A program made the translations under genes and the position numbers. A model generated the notes under the pieces. That model was given only the letters and a program-made list of their open reading frames with translations, ran no database searches and was not told the origin of the DNA. Below are positions 25,315 through 36,400 of a stretch of DNA of 64,000 bases, piece by piece. Position 1 is the first letter of the stretch. Each line of letters starts with the position of its first letter. Source of the stretch: Chloroflexota bacterium (GTDB taxonomy: Bacteria > Chloroflexota > Anaerolineae > Anaerolineales > Anaerolineaceae); NCBI GenBank assembly GCA_023434145.1, contig JAEYTI010000168.1, forward strand, positions 1 through 64,000. Reading direction: 5' to 3'.

Positions 25315-28300
25315 CTATGGGGTATCCATTTCGTCCATGGCTGCTGCCAGGGTTTCTTCATCAGCCCCGGCGATCAGGCAGTCCATCACTGCGTTCGCAA
25401 GGCCTTCGACGGTCGGTGATTCGAACAACACGGCCAGGGGGAAATCGGCCTGGAAGGCAGCGCGGATACGCGAGAATAACTGCGTGGCCAGCAGCGAATG
25501 GCCGCCCAACTCGAAGAAATTGTGCGTCACGCCAATTGGGTGAACATCGAGCAGCTCCTCCCAAATTTCTACCAACTGCTCTTCCAGCTCGTTGCGCGGG
25601 GCAACATAGCTCTCCGCCAGGTTCAACCGCTCCGCTCCGGGAACCGGTAAGGCGCGGCGATCGATTTTGCCGCCGATGGTGACGGGCATGGCATCCAACC
25701 GGATAAAGATGGACGGGACCATGTAATCGGGCAGCTGCGCGCCAATGTAGCGGCGCAGTTCGGCGGTAACTGCGGCCTCATCGAAAACAACCGGCTCCTG
25801 TTCATCAGGGCGCACCACCACGTAGGCCACCAGCCGCTTCTCGCCGGTCTGACCATCTAACGCAGCTACCGCGGCCTGGGCAATCAACGGGTGTTGGTTG
25901 AGCAGCGCTTCGATCTCGCCCAATTCGATCCGGAAGCCGCGGATTTTCACCTGCTGATCGATGCGCCCCAAGAACTCCACTACCCCACCGGGCAGGAATC
26001 GCGCCAGGTCGCCGGTGCGATACAACCGCCCACCGGGATGGCTGCTGAATGGATCGGGGATAAACTTTTCTGCGGTAAGGGCCGGGCGGTTAAGATAGCC
26101 GCGAGCCAGGCCAAAGCCGCCAATGTGCAGCTCGCCGGGCACACCGATAGGGGCCGGGTTGCCGCGCGGATCGAGCACGTAAAGGGTGCGGTTGGGGTAA
26201 GGCCGGCCAATGGGCACGCTCTGCGCCAGCGATTCCCCATCGGGGACAAATCCGACGTCAAACGTAGTGACGGTGACGGTTGCCTCGGTAGGCCCATACG
26301 CGTTGATGAAGCGCGCCCGCTTGCTGACTTCCGTTTTGCGCCACAGGCGGTAGGTTTCGGGCAGCAGCACGTCGCCGCCAACAATCATGATGCGCACTTT
26401 AAGCCGGGCAGCCTTCTCCGGCGACTCGCGCCACAGGCGCACCAACTGGTGGGCATAAGCGGGTGGCAGGTTGACAATCGTCAGGCCGTGCCTGACGATC
26501 CGCTCGTGCAGGTCTTCGGCAGTCCACAGCCCATGTTCAAGCATCAGCAGAGTGATCCCACCGGCCATCGGCGGAAGCACTTGCTCGATCGATCCGTCAA
26601 ACGCCGGGTTAGCGAACTGGAGCATGCGCTCGCCGGGGATATACTGGTAATTGTCGATGACGTTGTGGCAATGTTGTGCCAGCGATCCGTAAGTGATCAG
26701 CGTGCCTTTGGGCCGCCCGGTCGAACCGGAGGTGTAGATCATATAGGCGGCGGCGTCTGCCGGTGTGTTGTTGGGCGGGTTATCCGCCGGTTCGCGCTCC
26801 AGCCGGTCGGTGATGCGATCGAGCAGCACGACCTCAAAACCAGCCTGCTCGCTGCCTGCCGCGGGGTTATTCGCGGAAGCGAGATCAAGCGCGGCGGCGA
26901 TGCGTTCGTGAGTCAGCAGGATGCCCGTCTGGCTGTCATCGAGCAGCGCCCGAATGCGCGGGCCGGGGTTCTGCGTATCCAGCGGGAAGTACAAGCCGCC
27001 GGTCTTGAGCACCGCCAGCATGGTCACCACCAGTTCCATCGAGCGCTCGATGCACACGCCCACCGGCACTTCCGGGCCTACGCCCAGGCCGCGCAAATAG
27101 TGGGCTAACTGGTTGACGCGGCGGTTTAACTCCGCGTAGGTCATCTGCCGGTCGGCTTCAATCAGGGCGATGTGGTCGGGTTTCGCGGCTGCCTGACGTT
27201 CAAACATCTCCACCAGTGATACGCCTTCCACGTAGGTAGAAACCGTCTGGTTGAAATCCACCAAAAGCTGCTGCCGCTCGGATTCATCCAGCAGGGGCAG
27301 ATCGCCTACATGCGCGTTGGGGTTGGCCGCCATTCCGGCCAGCGTATTGAGCAGGTGCCCGGCCAGCCGCCGAATGGCATCTTCTGGGTAGCGGGTAGGG
27401 TCGTGCGGCAGCGTCAGGTGCAATTGCCCGGCAATCACCGCCGCCGAAATGGTGAGCGGATAGTTGGTGCGCTCCACATTGCGCATTCCTATCAGGCGCA
27501 GGCTGCCGCCCATCGGCTGGGTGGCGTCGCCGGTGTAGAAGTTCTCCAGAACCACCAGCGTATCGAACATGGCCAGGCCGCGCGGTACGTCGCTCCACTG
27601 CTGAATTTTGACCAGCGGGCTGTACTCGTACTGCTGCATCTCGGCCTGTCGTTCTTGTAGTTCTTGCAGCCAGGGGATCACCGGCAATTCGTTGTTGACC
27701 GGAATGCGCACCGGCAGCGTGTTGATGAACAGGCCCACCATATTCTCAGCGCCGCGCAGGCTGGCAGGCCGGCCCGAATACGTAGAGCCAAACACCACGT
27801 CATCGCAGCCAGTGTAACGGCTGAGCAGCACTGCCATCGCACCATGTAAAATGACATTGAGCGTCAGGCGATGCTGGCGGGCCAGCGCTTGCAGCGCGCC
27901 GGTGGTTTCAAGATCCAGCGCAGCCGTCACCACGTGAGGGACGGGCGCTTCGATCCGTTTGGCGCTGTCTGGCTCGTGCTCATCCAGGGCATGGCCCCGC
28001 TCGACCGGCAGGCGAGTGGGCTCGCGGAAACCTTCCAGGCGCTTGCGCCAAAAGGCTTCCGCCTGAGCAAGATCCTGCTGTTCGAGCCAGGAAATATAAT
28101 CACGGAAGGGGCGCGGCTGGGGCAGATCAACGTTGCCGCCGTGAACGCCGGTTTCGTAGATGGTCAGCACTTCTTTGAGCAGCAGTGGCATCGACCATCC
28201 ATCCAGCAGGATGTGATGGCTGCTCCACAGCAGCCAGTGGCGTTCATCGCTCAGATGCAGCAGCGTAAAGCGCATGAGGGGCGCGCGCGCGAGGTCGAAG

Positions 28301-28644
28301 CCATTGGCGCGGTCGGCGGCGAGTAGATCGTCCAGGCGGGTGTTCTGCTCGGCTGTCGGGATGCTCCGCCAATCCTGGCAGTTCCACGGCAGCGTGACCT
28401 TCTGGCGCACCAATTGCAGCGGTTCATCCAGTTCTTCCCACAAAAAGGCGGTGCGCAGAATGGAATGCCGCTCAACGACACGCTGCCAGGCTCCCTGAAA
28501 TGCCTCCACATCCATCTGCCCTTCCAGAGTCAGCACGACCTGCGTGAAGTACATTCCTGCATCGGGCGAAAAGAGCGTGTGAAAGAGCATGCCCTGCTGC
28601 AGCGGAGAAAGTGGATAGACGTCTTCAACGTTCTTCAACTTCAT
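25315..28644 (-). CDS. NRPS module 4: C-A-PCP, DCL-like condensation domain
   Basis: A protein of 1109 residues. The C domain starts at once (VEDVYPLSPLQQGMLFH, then SSHHILLDGWS). The LSPLQxGMLFH opening is typical of domains that accept a D-configured donor, matching the epimerisation domain at the end of the preceding protein. A domain about 460-990 with MIYTSGSTGRPKG, INAYGPTEATV and YRTGDLARF. PCP with FFELGGHSLL, Ser1050. The hand-read code is DGENIGAVTK. I know no exact match; it shares some positions with DMENLGLINK-type ornithine codes, which is weak. Its ATG overlaps the preceding NRPS stop (ATGA), and the next NRPS starts 14 bases after its end. Confidence 0.92.
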   Translation of the reverse strand: MKLKNVEDVYPLSPLQQGMLFHTLFSPDAGMYFTQVVLTLEGQMDVEAFQGAWQRVVERHSILRTAFLWEELDEPLQLVRQKVTLPWNCQDWRSIPTAEQNTRLDDLLAADRANGFDLARAPLMRFTLLHLSDERHWLLWSSHHILLDGWSMPLLLKEVLTIYETGVHGGNVDLPQPRPFRDYISWLEQQDLAQAEAFWRKRLEGFREPTRLPVERGHALDEHEPDSAKRIEAPVPHVVTAALDLETTGALQALARQHRLTLNVILHGAMAVLLSRYTGCDDVVFGSTYSGRPASLRGAENMVGLFINTLPVRIPVNNELPVIPWLQELQERQAEMQQYEYSPLVKIQQWSDVPRGLAMFDTLVVLENFYTGDATQPMGGSLRLIGMRNVERTNYPLTISAAVIAGQLHLTLPHDPTRYPEDAIRRLAGHLLNTLAGMAANPNAHVGDLPLLDESERQQLLVDFNQTVSTYVEGVSLVEMFERQAAAKPDHIALIEADRQMTYAELNRRVNQLAHYLRGLGVGPEVPVGVCIERSMELVVTMLAVLKTGGLYFPLDTQNPGPRIRALLDDSQTGILLTHERIAAALDLASANNPAAGSEQAGFEVVLLDRITDRLEREPADNPPNNTPADAAAYMIYTSGSTGRPKGTLITYGSLAQHCHNVIDNYQYIPGERMLQFANPAFDGSIEQVLPPMAGGITLLMLEHGLWTAEDLHERIVRHGLTIVNLPPAYAHQLVRLWRESPEKAARLKVRIMIVGGDVLLPETYRLWRKTEVSKRARFINAYGPTEATVTVTTFDVGFVPDGESLAQSVPIGRPYPNRTLYVLDPRGNPAPIGVPGELHIGGFGLARGYLNRPALTAEKFIPDPFSSHPGGRLYRTGDLARFLPGGVVEFLGRIDQQVKIRGFRIELGEIEALLNQHPLIAQAAVAALDGQTGEKRLVAYVVVRPDEQEPVVFDEAAVTAELRRYIGAQLPDYMVPSIFIRLDAMPVTIGGKIDRRALPVPGAERLNLAESYVAPRNELEEQLVEIWEELLDVHPIGVTHNFFELGGHSLLATQLFSRIRAAFQADFPLAVLFESPTVEGLANAVMDCLIAGADEETLAAAMDEMDTP

Positions 28645-31600
28645 GCTTCATCATCCTGTTCATCGATCTGCTCGAGGATTTGCGAGAGTTTGCCCAGTTT
28701 TTTCGCGCCCAGGCGGGCCATAAAGGCGGGTTTTGGGTCGATGGCCTGGGCGGAGGCCTGTTTCTCGCCACAGCCGGTTCCGGCGATCAGCGTGCGCAGC
28801 ACGGCCAGGTACGCTTCGGCCAGGGATTGCACTTCTTCACAGCCGTAGGGAGTTGCCGGGTTGAAAATCCAGGTGATCTGCAAGCAGCCGCCAGAAATCT
28901 GGCTGTTGATGTCGAAAAGATGCGCGCGCCGGTTCACCGGGGCGATCATCGGGTTGGGCAGGCGAGCGGAGAACCGGAACAGGGCATCATCTGACGTACC
29001 CTGATCCACCCGGCCCAGGTAATTGAAGCTGATCCGTGCGGGTGGTTGGCTGCCCAGCCGGGCGCGGTTAGAAGCATCGGAGTGCAAGTAGCGCAGCACG
29101 CCGTAACCGATGCCGTGGTTGGGCAGGCAGTTCAACTGTTCTTTGATCTGCGCCAGCGTGCGTTCGCCATCTTCTGCGGCGGCTATGCGCAACGGATAGA
29201 TAGCGGTGAACCAACCCACCGTTCGTGAGAGATCGATATCATCAAACAGCGGCTCGCGCCCGTGGCTTTCCAGGTCAATCAGCAGTTCCCGCTCCCCCAT
29301 CTGGCGAGAGAAGGCCAGCGCCAGCGCCGCCAGCAGAACTTCTGTTACCTGCGCGGAGCCCACTTGCGGCAGGCGCAGAAGCTCGTTGGTTTCCGCCTCA
29401 CTCAGGGACAGCGTGATCGTTTGGGCGTCGCCGTAGAATACCCGCGGGCAGTCATCGGAGGCGGCACGTGCCGGTGGCTGCTCCTGCCAGAACGCCAGCT
29501 CGCGGCGAAGCGCCTCAGAGTGAGCATAGCCCTCCAGCCGCTCCGCCCACTGCCGGATGGAAGTGGTCTTGCGGGGACGCTGCACCTGGCCGGCCTGGGC
29601 AAGCTGCGCGTAGAAGGCGTGCAGGTCTTCTAACAGAATGCGCCACGAAACCCCATCGACCACCAGATGGTGAATGGCGATCAGCAGGCAGTCGGGGCGG
29701 CGCGGGCTGAAGTGTAGATAAGCGGCCCGCAAAAGCGGCCCCTCGGTAAGATCCAACCCGGCATTTACCCAAACGGCGGCGGCTTCGAAGGCCTGCTGCT
29801 GCCCGGCGTCGTCCAGACCAGAAGCGTCCACTTCGCTCCATGCCAGAGGCTGCCCAGGCGGCAGGCAAGCGGCTTGCCAGTCGCCATGCACATTTTGGAA
29901 TCGCATTCGCAGCGCATCATGCTGATCGAGCAGCGCTTGCAGCGCCTGCTGGAGCAGCCGGGTATCCAGCGGACGGGGCACATCCAGCGCTACCGCCTGG
30001 TTGAAGTGCTGGGGCGCGGTCAGTTCCTGCTCGAAGAACCAGCGCTGAATGGGCAGCAGCGGCAGCAGACCTGTGGAGTCGGTATCGGCTTCGGCTGCCT
30101 GTCCCGCTCCCTCGCTGGCGATCGCCGCCGCAAGCTCGCGGACAGTCTGGTGCAGGAACAGGTGACGCGAATTAATCGACCACCCAGCCTCGTTGACTCG
30201 CGACACAATTTGAATGCCGAGGATCGAGTCGCCACCCAGAATGAAGAAATTGTCATCAACACCCACGCGCTCCAGGCCCAGTACCTCGCTCCAGATCTGC
30301 GCCAGTTGTGCTTCAAGTTCGGTCGCGGGCGCGGAGAAGTTATCTGAACGCACCGGCTCGCGTTGGGGCGCGGGCAGGCGTTTGCGGTCTACCTTGCCGG
30401 TGGGTGAAAGCGGCAGTTGCTCCATAAAGACAAAGGCCACCGGAACCATGTAGACCGGAAGACGCTGCTTGCAGTGGGCGCGCAGATCATCGGCGGTCGG
30501 TTGCTGTCCTGGGTTGGCGATGATGTAGGCTACCAACAGCTTCTCACCAGGTTGGTCTTCACGCACCACGACAAACACACTGCGCACCGCTGGGTGCCGC
30601 CCAAGCACCATTTCAATCTCGCCTAGTTCAATGCGGAAACCGTGGATCTTGACCTGGTGATCGCGCCGCCCGATGAATTCAATCACCAGCTTGCCGCTCT
30701 TTCCATTCTCGGGCACAACCCGCACGATGTCACCGGTCGCATACAAGCGAGAGCCGGATTTGCCGGTATATGGATTGGGAATAAACTTCTCGGCCGTCTG
30801 TTCAGGCTTGTTGAGATATCCCCACGCCAGCCCATCTCCGCCCACGTACAGTTCACCGGGCACGCCAAGCGGAACCGGCTGCAAGCGTTCATCCAGTACG
30901 TAGCACTGGTCGTTGGCGAGTGGCGCACCGATCGGGACGGTCTGCGCATCCTCTTCAACCGCCTCGACCAGGTAGGTCGAAGAAAAGGTGGTATTTTCGG
31001 TGGGGCCATACACGTGGAGCAGATTTTGGGGCGCGCCGTGCATCAGCACGTCACGCACCAGGCGCGGGGTCACTGCCTCGCCGCCAAACAAAACGTACTT
31101 CATCGTTCCAAAAATGGAGGGGATGGTTTTTACCAGTTCATTGAACAGCGCCGTGGTCAAGAGGATGGTGGTGGCACGTTGTTCTTTCAAAAATGCTGCC
31201 AAGGCGTGCGGCGAAAGCAGCAAATCCTTGCTAACACATAGCAGGCAGCCGCCGTTGAGCAGAGCGCCCCAAATCTCAAAGGTGGAAGCGTCAAACGAGA
31301 CGTTCGAGCCGTGCACGACCCGGTCATCTGGCCCCAGGGAAACGTAATTGGTGTTGCGCACCAGGCGGATCACCGCCCGGTGAGGAATGCAAATGCCCTT
31401 GGGCTGCCCGGTGGAGCCTGACGTAAACATCACGTAGGCCAGATCGTCAGCACTCGGGCGATATGCGGGGGCAACAGCATCTCCCGCCTCAAATTCCGCT
31501 GCCCAGCCGCCATCCATGCACACCATCTTCCCAGAAAAGACCGGCAGGTGATCGACTAGGCTGGAATGGGTTAGCAGCACCATCGCACGGGTATCGGCCA

Positions 31601-33392
31601 GCATAATTGCCAGCCGTTCGGTTGGGAAAGCCGAATCGAGCGGGACAAATGCCGATCCCGTTTTGAGGATGCCCAGTATCCCGGCGATCATCTCGGGCGA
31701 GCGTTCCATGCAGACGGCAACCGTGTCGCCCGGCTTAACGCCGAGTCGTCGCAGCAGGGCAGAGACACGATCCGCTTGCTGGTTCAATTCCCGGTACGTC
31801 CATGTGATGCCACCGCCGGTAACCGCCATGGCATCGGGCGTAAGCACTGCCTGGGCTTCAAACAATGCGTGGATGGTCGTGTTCGCCGGGTAGTCGGTGC
31901 TGGTGCGGTTCCACTCGGCAAGCGCCTGGCGCTCACCAGCCGGGATGATATTGATGGTGGCAATATCCTGTTCCGGGTCCGCCACGATGCTTTCCAGCAG
32001 AGTCACATAGTGGTCTGCCATGCGTGCGATAGTGGGTTCATCAAACAGATCGGTGCTGTATTGGAAATAACCAGCCAGCGCGTGCTTTTGATCCGTGAGG
32101 TGCAGGAGTATCTCAAAGGTCGCAGATGCAGTATCCACCGGCACCAGGCTGTCATTCACGTCTTCATCTTCCAGGATCGGTTCCAGCAGGGTAAAAGAAG
32201 CCTGGAACAAGGGCGTGTGGGCAGGCGTGCGCTCCACCCCGAGCAGATCCAGAATTTGCTCAAAGGGCATTTCGTTGACGTGCGCGTCCAGAACCGCCTG
32301 CCGCACCTGGGATAGCAAATCCGAGAAGCGGAGGCTGCCGCTCGATCGATCCCCCATGTGCGCGCGGATCACCAGCAAGTTGACGAAAAAGCCGATCAGC
32401 CCTTCAATCTCTTTGCGGTTGCGATTGGTCAGCGCCGTACCTACCAAAATATCTCTCTGCCCGGTGTAGCGGTAGAGCAGCACGTGATAGGCAGCCATCA
32501 GTATGGCGAACAGGGTGGTGTTATAGCGACGGCTCAGGGCGCGCAAGCCCTCGGTGGCTGCCGCCGAGATGCGGAAGTGATATCCCGCGCCCTGATACGT
32601 GCGCGCTGAGGGCCAGGACCGGTCGGTGTGCAGGTCCAGCAGGTGTGGAGCGTCGCGAAGCTGCTCTTTCCAATACGCCTGTAATGCTTCCAGCCGCTCG
32701 CCAGAGAGCTGCTTTTGCTGCCAGGCCGCATAATCGGCGTACTGAATGGGCAGCTCGGGCAGCGGAGAGGGCTGCCCGGCGCTGAAGGCCGCGTACAACG
32801 TTTCCAACTCGTAGCGCAGCACGTTTAGCGACCAGCCATCTGAGACGATGTGGTGCATGTACATGAGCAGCGCCACGTCGTCTTCATGAATCATCACCAG
32901 GCTAAAGCGGAACAGCGGGCCGTGTTCCAGGTCAAACGGGCGGCGAACTTCATCTTCCGCGTATCGCAGCAGAGCGGCTTCGCGCTCGGCTTCGGGCAGG
33001 CTGCGCAGATCCACCACCGGCAGGGTGAAGGCAAGCATGGGGGCTACTTCCTGCATGGGCTGTCCATCGACGACTGGGAACGTGGTGCGCAGCGTCTCGT
33101 GGCGGCGGATAATCTCCTGGAAACAGCGTTCCAGCACCTGCGCATCCAGGCTGTTCTTATAGCGCAGGCCCAAGGGCACGTTATAAGCAGGCGTGCGCGG
33201 ATCGTACTGCCAAATGGTCCACAAGCGGCGCTGCGCCGCCGAAAGCGGGAACAAGCTGCGCTTCTGCTTCTTTTGCAGCAGTTTTGCCAGCAGGGCGCGC
33301 TTTTCTTCCGCGCTAAGCGCCTGGCTGCCGCCGGCAGCAACGCCAGCGGATGCGCTGTTATGTTGAGGTTTCGGCGGGTGCTGTTCGTTCAT
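28641..33392 (-). CDS. NRPS module 3: C-A-PCP-E
   Basis: A protein of 1583 residues from the ATG at 33392, which has AAAGGG upstream and lies 16 bases after the preceding stop; the longer open frame overlaps the previous gene. N-terminal segment LSAEEKRALLAKLLQKKQ, C domain with HHIVSDGWS, A domain with VMFTSGSTGQPKG and LHVYGPTENTTF, PCP with FFILGGDSILG, then a full epimerisation domain (IHHLVVDGVSWRILLEDL, ESHGREP, GWFTAIYPL, NHGIGYGVLRYL, FNYLGRVDQ). The GGDS form of the PCP motif is typical before E domains. The hand-read code DAFLLGVTFK suggests a branched aliphatic residue (Val or Ile), incorporated as the D-epimer. Confidence 0.93.
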   Translation of the reverse strand: MNEQHPPKPQHNSASAGVAAGGSQALSAEEKRALLAKLLQKKQKRSLFPLSAAQRRLWTIWQYDPRTPAYNVPLGLRYKNSLDAQVLERCFQEIIRRHETLRTTFPVVDGQPMQEVAPMLAFTLPVVDLRSLPEAEREAALLRYAEDEVRRPFDLEHGPLFRFSLVMIHEDDVALLMYMHHIVSDGWSLNVLRYELETLYAAFSAGQPSPLPELPIQYADYAAWQQKQLSGERLEALQAYWKEQLRDAPHLLDLHTDRSWPSARTYQGAGYHFRISAAATEGLRALSRRYNTTLFAILMAAYHVLLYRYTGQRDILVGTALTNRNRKEIEGLIGFFVNLLVIRAHMGDRSSGSLRFSDLLSQVRQAVLDAHVNEMPFEQILDLLGVERTPAHTPLFQASFTLLEPILEDEDVNDSLVPVDTASATFEILLHLTDQKHALAGYFQYSTDLFDEPTIARMADHYVTLLESIVADPEQDIATINIIPAGERQALAEWNRTSTDYPANTTIHALFEAQAVLTPDAMAVTGGGITWTYRELNQQADRVSALLRRLGVKPGDTVAVCMERSPEMIAGILGILKTGSAFVPLDSAFPTERLAIMLADTRAMVLLTHSSLVDHLPVFSGKMVCMDGGWAAEFEAGDAVAPAYRPSADDLAYVMFTSGSTGQPKGICIPHRAVIRLVRNTNYVSLGPDDRVVHGSNVSFDASTFEIWGALLNGGCLLCVSKDLLLSPHALAAFLKEQRATTILLTTALFNELVKTIPSIFGTMKYVLFGGEAVTPRLVRDVLMHGAPQNLLHVYGPTENTTFSSTYLVEAVEEDAQTVPIGAPLANDQCYVLDERLQPVPLGVPGELYVGGDGLAWGYLNKPEQTAEKFIPNPYTGKSGSRLYATGDIVRVVPENGKSGKLVIEFIGRRDHQVKIHGFRIELGEIEMVLGRHPAVRSVFVVVREDQPGEKLLVAYIIANPGQQPTADDLRAHCKQRLPVYMVPVAFVFMEQLPLSPTGKVDRKRLPAPQREPVRSDNFSAPATELEAQLAQIWSEVLGLERVGVDDNFFILGGDSILGIQIVSRVNEAGWSINSRHLFLHQTVRELAAAIASEGAGQAAEADTDSTGLLPLLPIQRWFFEQELTAPQHFNQAVALDVPRPLDTRLLQQALQALLDQHDALRMRFQNVHGDWQAACLPPGQPLAWSEVDASGLDDAGQQQAFEAAAVWVNAGLDLTEGPLLRAAYLHFSPRRPDCLLIAIHHLVVDGVSWRILLEDLHAFYAQLAQAGQVQRPRKTTSIRQWAERLEGYAHSEALRRELAFWQEQPPARAASDDCPRVFYGDAQTITLSLSEAETNELLRLPQVGSAQVTEVLLAALALAFSRQMGERELLIDLESHGREPLFDDIDLSRTVGWFTAIYPLRIAAAEDGERTLAQIKEQLNCLPNHGIGYGVLRYLHSDASNRARLGSQPPARISFNYLGRVDQGTSDDALFRFSARLPNPMIAPVNRRAHLFDINSQISGGCLQITWIFNPATPYGCEEVQSLAEAYLAVLRTLIAGTGCGEKQASAQAIDPKPAFMARLGAKKLGKLSQILEQIDEQDDEA

Positions 33393-33408
33393 CGGCTGCC
33401 CTTTCCGG

Positions 33409-36400
33409 TTACTTGGTCTCGGTTTTGGATAGCATCTGTTCCAGCAGTGCGTCGACTTCTTCGTCCGAAAGCTGATCGAGATCGGCGAGAAGCGCCTCAT
33501 CACCGTCAGCGCCGCGATCCAGGCGGCCAATTTCGCCATCCATGTCGCCGGTTTCGCCATTTTGCAATGCCACAACCTTTTCGGCCATCTCGGCTACCGT
33601 GTGCGCTTCATAGATCAGCCGCAGCGAGAGCGGGACCTGGAAGGTCTCCTGCATGCGCGAGATGATGCGCATGGCGAGCAGCGAATGTCCGCCCAGCTCG
33701 AAGAAATTATCGTCAACGCCGATCTTCTCTTGCTGCATCACATCTTCCCAAATAGCCACCAACTGCGCCTCCACCGGGGTGCGCGGGGCAACATAACCGG
33801 TCTTCTCGGCCTGGGCCGCCTTGCCCATTTCGGCCAGGGCGCGGCGGTCCACCTTGCCGTTGGGATTCAGCGGCAGTTCGGTAAGGGTGGTAAAGGCCGA
33901 GGGGATCATGTACTCGGGCAGCTTTTTGCGCAGATAGCTGGTCAGTTCGGTGAAGGAGGGCGCGCGCCCGGCGGGCACCAGGAACGCCGCCAGTGATTTA
34001 TCGTTGGGGCGGTCTTCGCGCACCACGATAGCAGCGGTCTGAATCAGTGGATGTGCTGAAAGCACGGTTTCGATCTCGCCCAACTCGACACGGAAGCCGC
34101 GCACCTTCACCTGAAGGTCGTTGCGGCCCAGGAATTCAATCGCGCCATCGGGCAGGTAGCGCACCAGGTCGCCGGTTTTGTACAGGCGGTCGTTCGGATC
34201 TGCACTGAACGGGTTGGCGATAAAACGCTCGGCGGTCAGCTCGGGCTGGTTGAGATAGCCGGTCGCCAGGCCATCGCCGCCCGCGTACAGCTCGCCCACA
34301 ACGCCAACCGGCACCGGCTGCATCCAGCGGTCCAGCACGTACACCTGCGTATTGGCAATCGGGCGGCCAATCGGCAGGCTTCCGCTAATCTGTTCCGGCT
34401 GCGTAACCGGGTAGCAGCAGGTAAAGGTGGTGTTTTCGGTGGGGCCATAGCCGTTGATCAGGCGCAAGCCGGGGAACTGGCGCAGCACCTTTTCTACATG
34501 CGGCACGGACAGCACGTCACCACCGGCCAAAAGCTGGCGCAAGCCTGCCAGCCCGCGGATATTCTCATCCACCATCTGGTGGAACAGACCAGCCGTTAGC
34601 CACAGAATGGTCACCCCATTCTGCGCAATCACATCGCCCAGTTCGCTCAAGGTGGGGGCATGCGGGGGGAAGATCGCCAGCCGGCAGCCGTTGAGCAGGC
34701 TGGCCCAAATTTCCAGCGTCGATGCGTCAAAGGAGACCGGGGCAAGCTGCAAAAAGACGTCATCCGGGGCGATGGTGATAAAGGTATTGTTCTTTACCAG
34801 CCGCACCACCGCGCGCTGTGGTACCGTCACACCTTTGATCGTGCCGGTGGAGCCCGAAGTGTACATGACGTATGCCAGGCTGCTGCCGGTAGCTTCAGAC
34901 GGGACATTCTCAGCAGGCTGCGCAAGGATCGTATCAGCATCCTGGTCCAGGCAGATCACCCGGGCGCTGTGTTCGGGCAGGCTGCCGAGGAGGGCTTGCG
35001 CGGTCAGCAGCAGCGGGGCCTTGGTATCAGCCAGCATATAGGCCAGGCGCTCTTTCGGATAACCCGCGTCGAGCGGCAAATACGCACCACCGGCTTTAAG
35101 CACGGCCAGAAGCGCCACAATCAGCTCGGGGGATCGTTCCAGGCAAACGCCGACCATCTCACCGGCGGTCAGACCCTGCGCTCGCAGCAGATGCGCCAGG
35201 CGGTTGGCGCGCTCGTTCAATTCGCGGTAGGTCATCCCCTGCCCTGCAAAGGTCAGCGCGATGGTATCGGGTGTCTTAGCTGCCTGCGATTCAAACAGGG
35301 CCGCGATGCTTGCCTCGCGCGGATACTCGGTGCGGTTGGCGTTCCAATCGACCACAATTTGCTTGCGCTCGGTTTCGGTCATCAGCGGCAGGCTGCGCAC
35401 GGGCTGGCGCGGGTCTGCCAGAGCAGCAGAGAGCAGGTTTTGGAAGTGCCCCAGCATGCGGCGGATGGTATCTTCGTGGAACAGATCGACGTTGTACTCC
35501 AGCGCCACAGTGATCTTGTCATCGACCTCGTTGACGTCCATGGTCAGGTCGAACTTGGCGATGCCAGAGGGCTGTTCGAGCAGACGGACAGAAACGCCGT
35601 CCATCTGCATGTTCACCACCAGCGAGTTCTGGAAATTGAACAGCACCTGGAAGAGCGGCGTGCGGCTCAGGTCGCGCTCGGGGCGCATCACTTCCACCAG
35701 CTTCTCAAAGGGCAAGTCCTGGTGCTCGTAGGCCTCCAGCACAGTCCGATGGACCTGGGTCAGGAGATTTTCGAAGCTGGGATTCTCGGAGAGGTCGGCG
35801 CGCAGCACCAGCGTGTTGATGAATAGGCCAACCAGGTTCTCAATGCCCTGATAGTTGCGCCCTGCCACGGGTGATCCAACCACCACATCATCTTGCCCGG
35901 CGTATTTGCCAAGCAGCACCTGGAAGGCCGCCAGCATTGTGGCGTACAACGAAACACCCTGCTTGCGACTGAGCGCGCGCAGGCCTTCGGCCATCGCCTG
36001 GGGAAGGGTGACCGATTGCCGCTTGCCGGTATAGGTCTGCACTGCCGGTCGGGGCTTGTCCAGCGGCAGTTCTAGCGTGGCGAGGCCGCCAAGGCGCTGC
36101 TGCCAGTAGGCAAGCTGTTTTTCCAACACCTCGCCCTGCATCCAGTTCCGCTGCCAGTGCGCAAAATCAGCGAACTGGAAGGGCAGCCCGGGCAGCGGGG
36201 AGGGCTTGCAGGCCCGGTGCGCAGCGTAGAGGGCGTTCAGTTCGCGCATAAAAACGCTGTAAGAGATGCCATCCGCCACAATGTGGTGGACGGTCAGCAG
36301 CAGCACGTGCTCGATATCGCTCATTTTGATCAGTTGGGCACGCAGCAGCGGCCCACTTTCCAGCTTGAAGTGACGCTGCGCCTCATCGGCAGCCAAATGC

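Noticed and set aside
25891..27108. Plus-strand open frame of about 405 codons opposite NRPS module 4
   Set aside because: Antisense shadow; low-complexity Gln/His/Arg composition and no motif.
33393..33575. Upstream start giving NRPS module 3 an extra 61 residues
   Set aside because: It overlaps the preceding NRPS gene and looks like out-of-frame sequence. The ATG at 33392 fits the operon spacing.
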